From NCBI RefSeq assembly GCF_043641555.1, contig NZ_JBHZRJ010000001.1, positions 930,001-994,000 of the forward strand: a DNA stretch of 64,000 nucleotides, in the 5' to 3' direction. The translations under genes and the position numbers were made by a program. The notes under the pieces are model-generated. The model was not told the DNA's origin. It saw nothing but the letters and a program-made list of their open reading frames with translations, and did no database searches. Source of the stretch: Saccharospirillum alexandrii_A (lineage in GTDB: Bacteria; Pseudomonadota; Gammaproteobacteria; Pseudomonadales; Natronospirillaceae). This document shows positions 34,697 through 43,440 of this stretch, one piece after another (the first letter of the stretch is position 1; the number at the start of each line of letters is the position of its first letter).

Positions 34697-35974
34697 ATGG
34701 AAGGTAGTTACGATATTTCGCTGGTCAGTTTGTCCTATCTGGTGGCCATACTGGCGTCCTATTGCGCTCTGTATTTTGGAACCCAGCTAACCCGGGTAGA
34801 GGGCAACAAGCGTCGAATCTGGTTGATATTGGGTTCGCTGTCGATGGGTCTGGGTATCTGGAGCATGCACTTTATTGGCATGGGCGCTTACCAGATGGAC
34901 ATGCCGATGACGTACGATCTGACCATGACGGTTGTCTCCTGGATCGCTGCGGTATTAGCCTCTGGACTGGCCTTGTTCCTGATCAGCAAATCCGTAGCCG
35001 GAGTCGGTGTGCTGATACTGGGCAGCCTGGTGATGGGATTGGGTATTGCCGTGATGCATTATTTGGGTATGGCGGCGATGCGCATTACCCCCTCGGTCAG
35101 TTACGACCCGTTCTGGTTCACGGTGTCCATTTTCATTGCGGTAGGTGCCTCCGGTGCGGCCCTTGCCATTTGTCGTTACACGCAACGTTTGGTGGGGCGC
35201 CAGGCCGTCGGCTTTCAGGGTATTGCCGCCCTGGTGATGGGCGCAGCGATCTGCGGTATGCACTACACCGGTATGGTGGCTGTCATATACCCGCAAGGTG
35301 CCATGCCAGCCATGAGCAACCAGTTGACGGGTTCAGCCATTGGCACACCGATCATCCTCGCGTCTGTTCTGTTTATTGTGTTTTCTCTGCTGGCGGTTTA
35401 CAGCGATATCAAAGCGCGCAACAACGAAGAGGAATGGAACCGCCAGGAAGCCGAGCGGGTTAAGAAAATGGCCTTCGTCGATGAAGCCACCGGTTTGCCG
35501 AACCGCTCACGACTGGAACATCACCTGCTTGAGTCGCTGGTGGAGACCGGAGGGGCGGCGTCGCCATTTACCCTGGTTATGCTGGAGATGTCGAACTACC
35601 GGGAATTATCTGCCGGAATGAACAGCGAGACGCTGTATCAGCGGTTACACACGCTGTCGGAGCAGATTCAGAAACTGATACCGGCCGGGGTGTATCTGGC
35701 GCGTTATTCCAACGCAACCTTTGGCCTGGTGATTCATGATGCCATCGATTCGAAGGCTGTGAACCAGACGTTCGGCACGTTGGGCAAGGCGACAACCGCA
35801 CTGAAAGTCACCGGGTGGAATGTGAACTGGAAGGCTGGTTTCAGCCGATTCCCGCAAACCGGTCACTCCAGTCGGATGCTGATTCGCGAAGCCCTCAAAA
35901 CGGCACCGCTGGCGGAGTTGATCAATGACAAGGCGCCTGCGACGGAGTCGGGCGTGCAGATGCTGATTAACTGA
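34697..35974 (+). CDS. MHYT sensor protein with degenerate GGDEF domain
   Basis: The 425-aa membrane protein has seven helices. Three MHYT-type motifs are visible: SMHFIGMGAY, VMHYLGMAAM and GMHYTGMVAV, thought to bind copper and sense a gas. The C-terminal part from about residue 258 begins DEATGLPNRSRLEHHL, the usual GGDEF entry, but where GGDEF should stand the sequence is ARYSNATFGLV, so cyclase activity is lost. It may bind nucleotide or simply signal by interaction. The ATG at 34697 is preceded by GAGGTGAG; an ATG at 34679 is also in frame. Confidence 0.85.
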   Translation: MEGSYDISLVSLSYLVAILASYCALYFGTQLTRVEGNKRRIWLILGSLSMGLGIWSMHFIGMGAYQMDMPMTYDLTMTVVSWIAAVLASGLALFLISKSVAGVGVLILGSLVMGLGIAVMHYLGMAAMRITPSVSYDPFWFTVSIFIAVGASGAALAICRYTQRLVGRQAVGFQGIAALVMGAAICGMHYTGMVAVIYPQGAMPAMSNQLTGSAIGTPIILASVLFIVFSLLAVYSDIKARNNEEEWNRQEAERVKKMAFVDEATGLPNRSRLEHHLLESLVETGGAASPFTLVMLEMSNYRELSAGMNSETLYQRLHTLSEQIQKLIPAGVYLARYSNATFGLVIHDAIDSKAVNQTFGTLGKATTALKVTGWNVNWKAGFSRFPQTGHSSRMLIREALKTAPLAELINDKAPATESGVQMLIN

Positions 35975-36023
35975 GGCAGGAACGTGATTGTTTGAGCGGA
36001 GGCCGTCCCGGGTTGGATCGGCC

Positions 36024-36296
36024 TCAGGCTTTGAACGTCACCGTGGCATCCACGACCACGATGCAACTGCAGGCCAGAATCTCACTGTCACCGCACCAGG
36101 CCAGCGGCTCCTGTACGTAATCGACCGATCCTTTCATCAACACCATGCGGCAGGCGCCGCAATAGCCTTCACGGCACTGATAAGGCACCTTGAACCCCCG
36201 CTTCTCCAGTTGCTGCAGAACAGTCACCGGGTCAGGCGAGGGGAACAGGGTAATGCGATGCGTCTGTGACGCGTTCGGGTTGACCTCTCTGGTCAC
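36024..36296 (-). CDS. yfaE: [2Fe-2S] ferredoxin YfaE of class Ia ribonucleotide reductase
   Basis: This is a 90-aa plant-type ferredoxin. Cysteines in CREGYCGACRM and the later ILACSC form the cluster site. YfaE reduces the di-iron centre of NrdB to restore its tyrosyl radical. The gene overlaps nrdB by four bases and is the third gene of nrdA-nrdB-yfaE, the standard order. Confidence 0.93.
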   Translation of the reverse strand: MTREVNPNASQTHRITLFPSPDPVTVLQQLEKRGFKVPYQCREGYCGACRMVLMKGSVDYVQEPLAWCGDSEILACSCIVVVDATVTFKA

Positions 36297-37417
36297 AACT
36301 CGAAATCTTCCAGAGCGCCGGTGTCGACATCACTTTGCAGGGCGCCGACCAGATATGTGCTGATCTCGGTTTCCTGAGGAGCAACCTGTACCTGGTCGCT
36401 TTGCAACCAGGCGTCCATCCACGGCAGCGGATTCTTGGGCGAACCAAAAGCCGGTTCCAGATCTATAGCCGCCAGGCGCTGGTCGGTAATGTGCTGGACG
36501 TATTGCGCCAGAATGTCGGTGTTCAGACCAATCATCGACCCGTCTTTGAACAGATAGGCAGCCCACTCTTTTTCCTGCTCGGCCGCATCGATGAAAATTT
36601 TGCGCACGTTGTCGCGTTCTTCTTCGGCGATCTCTGCCATGTCCGGGTCGTCGTGGCCACGCGCCATCAGGTTCAGCATGTGCTGGGTGCCGGTCAGGTG
36701 CAGGGCTTCGTCACGGGCGATCAAGCGAATGATCTTGGCATTGCCTTCCATTCTCGAACGTTCGGCAAAGGCAAAGCTGCAGGCGAAACTGACGTAGAAG
36801 CGAATGGCTTCGAGCACGTTGACCGAGGCCAGCGTTAAATACAGCTTCCGTTTCAGGTCGCGCAGTGCTTTTTTGCCGTCTGCACTGGCCTGCCACTCGT
36901 CGGTCTGCACCTGAAACCGCTGAGTCGCTTCAATCAGCGCATCGTAATACCGCGTGACGGTTGTTGCGCGCTCGACAATGGCCGGGTTGTGCACGATGTC
37001 ATCGAACACCTTGCCCGGCTCGGTCAATACATTACGCATGATGTGCGTGTAAGAGCGCGAGTGAATGGTTTCACTGAACGCCCAGGTTTCGATCCAGGTT
37101 TCCAGTTCGGGCAACGACACCAGCGGCAACAGGGCCACATTGGGTGAGCGACCCTGGACGCTGTCGAGCAGCGTCTGGTACTTCAGGTTGCTCAGGAAAA
37201 TGTGTTGCTCGTGCGCGGGCAGGGCAATGAAGTCCTTGCGGTCGCGCGTGAGGTCCACTTCTTCCGGTCGCCAGAAGAACGAGAGTTGCTTTTCGATCAG
37301 CTTTTCGAAAATCGGAAACTTCTGCTGATCGTAGCGCGCCACGTTTACCGTCTCGCCGAAAAACATCGGCTGACTGAACGTATCGAACTCGCGCTGGTTA
37401 AACGTTTGGTAAGCCAT
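36293..37417 (-). CDS. nrdB: Ribonucleotide reductase class Ia beta subunit NrdB
   Basis: This is the di-iron tyrosyl-radical subunit of the enzyme that makes deoxynucleotides. ETWAFSETIHSRSYTHIMRN carries iron ligands Glu and His and the radical Tyr, and ARDEALHLTGTQ supplies the last Glu and His. The C-terminal tail (ISTYLVGALQSDVDTGALEDFEL) includes the segment that docks on NrdA. Length is 374 aa, as in E. coli (376). It starts nine bases after the nrdA stop. Confidence 0.97.
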   Translation of the reverse strand: MAYQTFNQREFDTFSQPMFFGETVNVARYDQQKFPIFEKLIEKQLSFFWRPEEVDLTRDRKDFIALPAHEQHIFLSNLKYQTLLDSVQGRSPNVALLPLVSLPELETWIETWAFSETIHSRSYTHIMRNVLTEPGKVFDDIVHNPAIVERATTVTRYYDALIEATQRFQVQTDEWQASADGKKALRDLKRKLYLTLASVNVLEAIRFYVSFACSFAFAERSRMEGNAKIIRLIARDEALHLTGTQHMLNLMARGHDDPDMAEIAEEERDNVRKIFIDAAEQEKEWAAYLFKDGSMIGLNTDILAQYVQHITDQRLAAIDLEPAFGSPKNPLPWMDAWLQSDQVQVAPQETEISTYLVGALQSDVDTGALEDFEL

Positions 37418-37426
37418 TCATGCTCC

Positions 37427-39694
37427 TCAGATCTTGCACGCGCCGCTGGCGCAATCGTCATCGTCCATGGCACTGCCGGCACCGTCGCGGGTGTTGTGGT
37501 AGTACAGCGTTTTGACACCCAGCTTGTAGGCCGTCAGCAGATCGTTGATCAGCTGTTGCATCGGTACCTTGTTGCCGTCAAAACGGGATGGATCGTAGTT
37601 GGTGTTGGCGGAAATCGACTGGTCGACGAATTTCTGCATCACGCCCACCAGATTCAGATACCCTAGGTTGTTCGGCTGTTGCCACAATAATTCATACTGG
37701 TTTCTCAGGTTGGCGATGTCGGGCACTACCTGCTTCATCACACCATCTTTCGACGTCTTAACGGAAACCAGGCCACGTGGCGGCTCAATGCCGTTGGTGG
37801 CGTTGGCGATCTGTGAACTGGTCTCAGAAGGCATCAGCGCCGTCAGGGTCGAGTTGCGCAGACCGTGTTGCTTGATACGGGCGCGCAGGTCATCCCAGTT
37901 CAGTTTTAATTCGGTATTGCAGATCTTATCGAGGTCTTTTTTGTAGTGATCGATCGGCAGCTTGCCCTGGGCGTACTGGGTTTCGCTGAAACCCGGGCAA
38001 GCGCCTACTTCTTCGGCCAGCACACTGGAAGCCTTGAGCAGGTAGTACTGAATGGCCTCGAAGGTATCGTGTGTCAGTTCCAGTGCAGAACCATCGGAAT
38101 ACCGCTTGCCGTGTTTGGCCAGATAATAGGCGTAGTTGATCACGCCAATGCCCAGGGTACGCCGCTTCATGGAGCCAAGCTCTGCGGCTTTAACCGGGTA
38201 ATCCTGGTAATCGAGCAGGCTGTCGAGCGCACGCACGATCAGTTCCGCTAGAGGTTCCAGCTCGTCCAGCGATTCGATCGCCCCCAGGTTGAAGGCAGCC
38301 AGCGTACAGAGGGCGATTTCACCGGTTTCATCGTTAATGTCGTGCAACGGCTTGGTCGGCAGGGTGATTTCCATGCACAGGTTGCTCTGCCGTACCGGTG
38401 CCTGTTTTGGATCGAAGGCACCGTGGGTGTTGCAGTGGTCAACGTTCTGAATATAGATACGACCGGTTGAGGCACGCTCCTGCAGCAAAGTGGAGAACAG
38501 CTCTACGGCTGGAATCTGTTGCTTGCGAATGTCGTCGCGTTGTTCGTATTCGGCATAGAGCTGCTCGAACTTTTCCTGGTCTTCGAAGAACGCATCGTAC
38601 AGGCCGGGAACATCAGATGGGCTGAACAGCGTGATCGGCTGGTTCTTGATCAGACGGGTGTACATCAGACGGTTGATCTGGACGCCGTAGTCCAACTGAC
38701 GCACGCGGTTTTCCTCGACGCCACGGTTGTTTTTCAGTACCAGCAGGCTTTCAACTTCCAGGTGCCAGAGCGGATAGAACAGCGTTGCCGCACCGCCACG
38801 CACACCGCCCTGGGAGCAGCATTTAACGGCTGTCTGAAAATGCTTGTAGAACGGAATGCAGCCGGTGTGGAAAGCCGCACCGCTGCGAATCGGCGAGCCG
38901 ATGGCGCGAATGCGACCGGCGTTAATGCCGATGCCGGCACGCTGGCTGACGTAACGAACCACCGCTGCCGAGGTGGCGTTGATGGAATCGAGGCTGTCGT
39001 CACTTTCGATCAGTACGCAGGAGCTGAACTGGCGGGTAGGGGTACGCACACCAGACATCACCGGGGTTGGCAGCGACAATTTGAAGGTCGACACCGCCTC
39101 ATAGAACTTCTGAATCGTATCCAGACGGGTGGCATTCGGGTAGCTGGCGAACAGGCTGGCCGCGATCAGAATGTAGAGAAACTGCGGTGATTCGTAAATG
39201 TCACCCGTTACCCGGTTCTGCACCAGGTATTTGCCTTCGAGCTGCTTGACTGCCGCGTAAGAGAAGTTCAGGTCGCGCTCGTGGCGCAGAAAACCTTCCA
39301 TCGCTTCGTAGTCGGCTTCGCTGTAGTCGGTGAACAGGTGCGCGTCGTAACGGCCGTCTTCGACCATTTTCTCGACATGCTGGCGCAACGTAGGCGGCTC
39401 AAACTGACCATAGGCACGCTTGCGCAGGTGGAAAATAGCCAGGCGCGCGGCCAGGTACTGGTAGTCGGGGTATTCCTCGCTGATCAGGTCAGCGGCGGCT
39501 TTGATCAGGGTTTCATGAATGTCGGAGGTGGTAATACCGTCGTGCAATTGCAGCTGGGCTTTCAGCTCAACCTGGGACACGGATACCGAGTCCAGCCCTT
39601 CAGCCGCCCAATTCAGTACTTTGTGGATTTTGTCGAGATCGAGGGGTTCGCTACGTCCACCGCGTTTTTTGACTGAAATGGTTGCTGTATTCAC
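37427..39694 (-). CDS. nrdA: Ribonucleotide reductase class Ia alpha subunit NrdA
   Basis: This is the catalytic subunit reducing ribonucleoside diphosphates. An N-terminal ATP-cone (about 5-95) controls activity, SGVRTPTRQFSSCVLIE holds an active-site cysteine, NLCMEITLPT and a later active-site region follow, and the C-terminal DDCASGACKI is the redox-active cysteine pair. Start: the GTG at 39694, with GGAGG nearby, gives a 755-aa protein that aligns with the E. coli start; an in-frame ATG at 39760 adds 22 residues but has no ribosome site. Two NrdR boxes lie about 290-330 bases upstream. Confidence 0.96.
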   Translation of the reverse strand: MNTATISVKKRGGRSEPLDLDKIHKVLNWAAEGLDSVSVSQVELKAQLQLHDGITTSDIHETLIKAAADLISEEYPDYQYLAARLAIFHLRKRAYGQFEPPTLRQHVEKMVEDGRYDAHLFTDYSEADYEAMEGFLRHERDLNFSYAAVKQLEGKYLVQNRVTGDIYESPQFLYILIAASLFASYPNATRLDTIQKFYEAVSTFKLSLPTPVMSGVRTPTRQFSSCVLIESDDSLDSINATSAAVVRYVSQRAGIGINAGRIRAIGSPIRSGAAFHTGCIPFYKHFQTAVKCCSQGGVRGGAATLFYPLWHLEVESLLVLKNNRGVEENRVRQLDYGVQINRLMYTRLIKNQPITLFSPSDVPGLYDAFFEDQEKFEQLYAEYEQRDDIRKQQIPAVELFSTLLQERASTGRIYIQNVDHCNTHGAFDPKQAPVRQSNLCMEITLPTKPLHDINDETGEIALCTLAAFNLGAIESLDELEPLAELIVRALDSLLDYQDYPVKAAELGSMKRRTLGIGVINYAYYLAKHGKRYSDGSALELTHDTFEAIQYYLLKASSVLAEEVGACPGFSETQYAQGKLPIDHYKKDLDKICNTELKLNWDDLRARIKQHGLRNSTLTALMPSETSSQIANATNGIEPPRGLVSVKTSKDGVMKQVVPDIANLRNQYELLWQQPNNLGYLNLVGVMQKFVDQSISANTNYDPSRFDGNKVPMQQLINDLLTAYKLGVKTLYYHNTRDGAGSAMDDDDCASGACKI

Positions 39695-39979
39695 CTGCGC
39701 TTCCTCCGCTGTAGGGGCTGCATCGGCAAATGGCTGGGAAAACCAACTGAATGACTGCATAAGTTGGTTTTGCCAGTGTAGACCACTTCGCCTGACGCGT
39801 TATGTTTGGGGTGCATGGGTGGGGTCTGAAACGGACAGGGAAGGCTGAGCTGAAACACGCGACTACTTATGTTTGCAGCCGGTGTTTGACAGCGCCGCCA
39901 AGGGGCGCTGCATGGCCAGAATTCCCTGTAAAGACCCGGTTGAGCTGAGTACCCGGAGTAGTCCGCTCAAATCACCGAA

Positions 39980-40028
39980 TGCCTATATATGGTGTTGTTT
40001 TGGTGGCGGCCTGTCAATATATAGATGT
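39980..40028 (-). promoter_or_regulatory. Paired NrdR boxes and promoter of the nrdAB operon
   Basis: Cores CTATATATGG at 39983-39992 and CAATATATAG at 40015-40024 match the NrdR consensus CwATATATwG (nine and ten of ten). Their centres are 32 bases apart, about three helical turns, as needed for cooperative NrdR binding. A possible -10 TATATA overlaps the second box with TTGCAT 18 bases before it, which leaves a leader of about 300 bases up to nrdA. Confidence 0.8.
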
Positions 40029-40119
40029 TTGCAAAAATGTGATGCAAGTATTTACTCGCTCTGGAAGGCCCTGATAGTGGGCTCCGTGAGCGTTAAATTT
40101 TCTTCGTAAATCTGAGTGG

Positions 40120-40677
40120 CTAAGCACCGGCTATTGTCCAGACACCAAAGCCAATAAACAACAGGCAGGCAACGATGTGGGCGGTGCGAACCGGCAGGCG
40201 TTGCATCAGCCAGTTGCCAGCCAGAATGACCGGTACATTGGCGATCAGCATGCCCAGCGTTGTGCCCAGCGTTACCCAGAACATCGACTGGTATTGGGCT
40301 GCGAGCAAGACCGTGGCTATCTGGGTTTTGTCGCCGATTTCGGCAATGAAAAACAGAATCAGCGTCGCCACGAAGGCGCCCATGGATTCAAAGCGGCTCG
40401 GGCCGCTGTCGTCTTTGTCCGGAATCAGCATCCACAGGCCGACGGCGATAAAGCTGCCGCCGATGATCCAGCGCGCCCAGTCGCCCGGTGTCCACTGACC
40501 GAGCAGGGTCCCCAGCCAGGCCGACAAACCATGATTGACCAGGGTGGCAACCAGAATACCCGCAACAATGGCCCAGCGGTTGCGAAACCGGGTGACCAGA
40601 AACAGGGACAACAGTTGGGTTTTATCACCGATTTCCGCGAGGGCAACGGCCAGGGTCGAACTGAGAAAGGCTTCCAT
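40120..40677 (-). CDS. GDT1/TMEM165-family cation transporter, probable Mn2+ exporter
   Basis: This is a 185-aa inner-membrane protein with six helices in two repeats. Each repeat carries the signature ExGDKTQ (ALAEIGDKTQLLS and FIAEIGDKTQIAT) of the UPF0016/GDT1 family, which moves Mn2+ or Ca2+ in exchange for protons. The ATG at 40677 gives the standard family start EAFLSS; the frame is open back to 40782 but that part overlaps a strong hairpin. The ribosome site is weak. Manganese is the likely substrate, by family. Confidence 0.88.
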   Translation of the reverse strand: MEAFLSSTLAVALAEIGDKTQLLSLFLVTRFRNRWAIVAGILVATLVNHGLSAWLGTLLGQWTPGDWARWIIGGSFIAVGLWMLIPDKDDSGPSRFESMGAFVATLILFFIAEIGDKTQIATVLLAAQYQSMFWVTLGTTLGMLIANVPVILAGNWLMQRLPVRTAHIVACLLFIGFGVWTIAGA

Positions 40678-40710
40678 GATTGTATTCCGAGGGCGGGGAG
40701 CATTACCAAA

Positions 40711-40750
40711 GGCAAACGCCACAGCCCCACCCGGTTCTGTGTCGTTTGCC
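40711..40750 (-). promoter_or_regulatory. Hairpin in the leader of the GDT1-type gene
   Basis: GGCAAACG at 40711-40718 pairs with CGTTTGCC at 40743-40750, extended by CACAG with CTGTG inside, giving about 13 bp with one mismatch. It lies 34 bases before the start and lacks a T-run. Manganese exporters often carry a yybP-ykoY riboswitch, but I cannot show one here. Confidence 0.3.
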
Positions 40751-40882
40751 TCAGGTCTCATCAGTCCGGCGGCTTGCGACAAACGCAGTGCCGGATGCGA
40801 CCACCATGAACCTTCGGTTCAATTATGTTGATGGCCGCGCCGGTGGGTACCGGCCGATTACTCCCCCAAGACGGCGCGCAGT

Positions 40883-42901
40883 TTACCCGGCTGCGGCAAC
40901 CGGAGCAACCTTGGGCCGGTTAATGAAGTTGATGGAGAGCAGCACCAGCATCAGTGCCACACCGGCGACTTCAGCGACAAAATTCGGGTAGAAAATGGCC
41001 ACCACCCCGATTGAGAGCAGAGCCCGCATCCAGTTGCGCATGGGGCCGAAGAGGTAGCCCTCCAGCGCTGCGGCAAATGCGGCCAGTGCCAGTATCGCGA
41101 TAAAACCATTCCAGAGTACAAGCGGAACGGGCCCGCCCATAATGATGGACGGATTAAACACCATGAACAGCGGAATCAGATAGAGCCCCTTGGCGAACTT
41201 CCAGGCCTGGACACTGGTTTCCATGGTTTTACTGCCCGCAATGGCCGCCCCGGCGAACGCCGCCAGGGCAACAGGGGGCGTCACGTTGGAGTCCTGTGAA
41301 TACCAGAAGACGACCAAATGGGCGATCAGCAGCGGAATGCCGAATTCATTGGTCAGCGCCGGGCCGACCAGGACGATCAGTACAATGTAGCTGGCGGTAA
41401 CGGGTAACCCGAGGCCCAGAATCAGGCTTGCTACAAGCACCAGCAACAGAGCCAGCAGAATGTTGCCACCGGAGAAGGCGATCATCATGGATGAGAATTT
41501 CAGGCCCAGCCCGGTCAGACCGACTACGCCGACCACGATGCCAGCGACGGCGCAGGCAATACTGACCGACACGGCATTCCGGGCACCGAGTTCCAGGCCC
41601 TGAAGCAGCTTAACGCCACCGTTACGCAAGGTGCCGCGTACTTCCGTGGCGAGCTGTCCGTTCTGCTGTCCGCGTCTCAACGCCAGCCAGAGGCCATTCA
41701 AGCCAGCCACTGCCATGATGCTGATGATGGCGTAAAAGCCGACCCGCATGGGCGATATCCCGAGCACCAGCAGCCACACTAGCAGCAACAGGGGCACCAG
41801 GAAGAACCAGCCCCGTGCGAGTACGTCGCGAATATTAGGTAGCTGACTCTTGGTTTGGGGTTGCAGCCCTTGCTTGACCGCGATGATGTGCACAAACAGA
41901 TACACCGTTGAAAAATACAGTAAGGCTGGAAACACGCTGACTTTCACGATTTCCAGGTAAGGCAGGCGGGTGTATTCGGCCATTAGAAAGGCGCCCGCCC
42001 CCATCAGCGGAGGCATGATTTGTCCACCGGTACTGGCGGCTGCTTCAATACCACCGGCCTGGGCCGGTTTGTAACCGAGTTTCTTCATCAGTGGAATGGT
42101 AAATGCACCGGTGGTTACCACGTTGGCAATGGCACTGCCGGAAATGGAGCCCATGCTGGCTGAGGCGAGTACGGCTGCCTTGGCCGGGCCACCACGCTGG
42201 GTGCCGGTGGCCGAGTAGGCAAGATCAATAAAGAATTTGCCAGCGCCGGTGACTTCCAGCAAGGCCCCAAACAGCACGAAGATAAACACAAAGGTGGCCG
42301 CAACGCCCAGTGGTAAGCCGAAAATGCCTTCCTGACCGAGGTACAACTGAGCAGCGACCCGGTCGAGTGAATAGCCGCGGTGGTTAAGAATGCCGGGCAG
42401 AAACTCGCCCAACCAGGGTAAGTCGCCACGCGAACCGGCCAGCGCATAGGCAATCGCCAGGGTGCCGATGATGGTCAGGCCAGCACCCACGGCGCGGCGG
42501 CTGGCCTCAAGTACGGTGACGATGCAGATAATGGCGAAGATGATGTCGGTGTCCGACCAGAAACCGGCCCGGTTGATGATGTCATCGAGAAACCAGACAA
42601 GATAGAAGCCGGAAGCCGTTGAAGCGACAAAGAAAACAAAGTCGACGCCCATGGCGATGGGGCCTCTGGGCTTGCCGGGTTTCGGGCCAAACAATACAAA
42701 CGTCAGCATCAGAATCAGCATCAAATGGATGCCGCGCTGATAAAACAGGCCCAGCGGTTCGATGCCGGCGCCATAGAGATGAAACAGCGACAGGCTGATG
42801 CCCAGAACGATGACCAGCCAGCGCCAGACGGCGGGCCCGGGCATCAACTCGGCCTGCCAGTCGCTCTCAACCTTAAAGGGTATCGGGGTATATTGTTTCA
42901 T
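40883..42901 (-). CDS. TRAP transporter permease, fused TAXI type
   Basis: This is a 672-aa inner-membrane permease with about 16-18 helices, in which the small (DctQ-like) and large (DctM-like) TRAP subunits are one chain. Family segments include GSISGSAIANVVTTGAFTIP, AGGIEAAASTGGQIMPPLMG and LPVTASYIVLIVLVGPAL. It uses an ion gradient for uptake and works with the TAXI binding protein at 43441-44397. It overlaps the DUF1850 gene by four bases. The substrate is unknown, though glutamate, 2-oxoglutarate or similar acids are known for relatives. Confidence 0.92.
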   Translation of the reverse strand: MKQYTPIPFKVESDWQAELMPGPAVWRWLVIVLGISLSLFHLYGAGIEPLGLFYQRGIHLMLILMLTFVLFGPKPGKPRGPIAMGVDFVFFVASTASGFYLVWFLDDIINRAGFWSDTDIIFAIICIVTVLEASRRAVGAGLTIIGTLAIAYALAGSRGDLPWLGEFLPGILNHRGYSLDRVAAQLYLGQEGIFGLPLGVAATFVFIFVLFGALLEVTGAGKFFIDLAYSATGTQRGGPAKAAVLASASMGSISGSAIANVVTTGAFTIPLMKKLGYKPAQAGGIEAAASTGGQIMPPLMGAGAFLMAEYTRLPYLEIVKVSVFPALLYFSTVYLFVHIIAVKQGLQPQTKSQLPNIRDVLARGWFFLVPLLLLVWLLVLGISPMRVGFYAIISIMAVAGLNGLWLALRRGQQNGQLATEVRGTLRNGGVKLLQGLELGARNAVSVSIACAVAGIVVGVVGLTGLGLKFSSMMIAFSGGNILLALLLVLVASLILGLGLPVTASYIVLIVLVGPALTNEFGIPLLIAHLVVFWYSQDSNVTPPVALAAFAGAAIAGSKTMETSVQAWKFAKGLYLIPLFMVFNPSIIMGGPVPLVLWNGFIAILALAAFAAALEGYLFGPMRNWMRALLSIGVVAIFYPNFVAEVAGVALMLVLLSINFINRPKVAPVAAAG

Positions 42902-43434
42902 GGAGTCATACTTCCAGTGGGTACGTCAGCGGCGAGGCGAATGATGACGCGTTGGTCAAAGGCCAGTTCACTGAGGCTGATCAAATTGTGTTCAATTGCA
43001 ATGCGGTGATTAACCCGCATTGATCCGACCCGCAACACGAGCTGATTGCCCGGTAACGGCTGGTTAAAATTGGTAATGCGATAACCGTGCTGGTTATCTG
43101 ATTCCAAAGCACCGCGTCCGGGAATGTGCCCCAGGCCCGCGGCAAAATCGGGAGTGTGGGTGCTGTCGAGAATCAGTGTCTGGCCATCTACCCGAAAGCA
43201 GTCTTCTACCTGAAACCCCTGAACCGAGTGATTCCAGAGCAGGCACCAGCGGCCTTCATCGTTGGGCAAGTCGACCCTGGCCAGAATCTGATCATTGCGA
43301 TCGACAACTTCCAGCTGCCAGGCAATAGCCGGTGTAACAACGGTGATTAATCCGGTGAGCACACCTAGCCTGATGTGTTTAAAAAAACCGCGGGTCTTGC
43401 GACCCACGGTTTCCAGGCTGGTTAGCCGCGTCAT
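42898..43434 (-). CDS. DUF1850 protein of the TAXI TRAP operon
   Basis: The 178-aa protein has an N-terminal hydrophobic segment (LGVLTGLITVVTPAIAW) and a beta-rich DUF1850 domain (LARVDLPNDEGRWCLLWNHSVQGFQVEDCF). It is often coded between the TAXI binding protein and the fused permease, as here. Function is not established. A terminator-like hairpin lies within the first codons (43381-43412), so the real start may be the GTG near 43359, which would make the hydrophobic segment a signal peptide. Confidence 0.8.
   Translation of the reverse strand: MTRLTSLETVGRKTRGFFKHIRLGVLTGLITVVTPAIAWQLEVVDRNDQILARVDLPNDEGRWCLLWNHSVQGFQVEDCFRVDGQTLILDSTHTPDFAAGLGHIPGRGALESDNQHGYRITNFNQPLPGNQLVLRVGSMRVNHRIAIEHNLISLSELAFDQRVIIRLAADVPTGSMTP
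43381..43412 (-). terminator. Terminator-like hairpin between the TAXI binding-protein and permease genes
   Basis: On the minus strand AAACCGTGGGTC, loop GCAA, GACCCGCGGTTT is followed by seven T. It begins 28 bases after the binding-protein stop, inside the annotated 5' end of DUF1850. It should cut most transcripts there and lower permease expression. Confidence 0.75.
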
Positions 43435-43440
43435 CTACAA

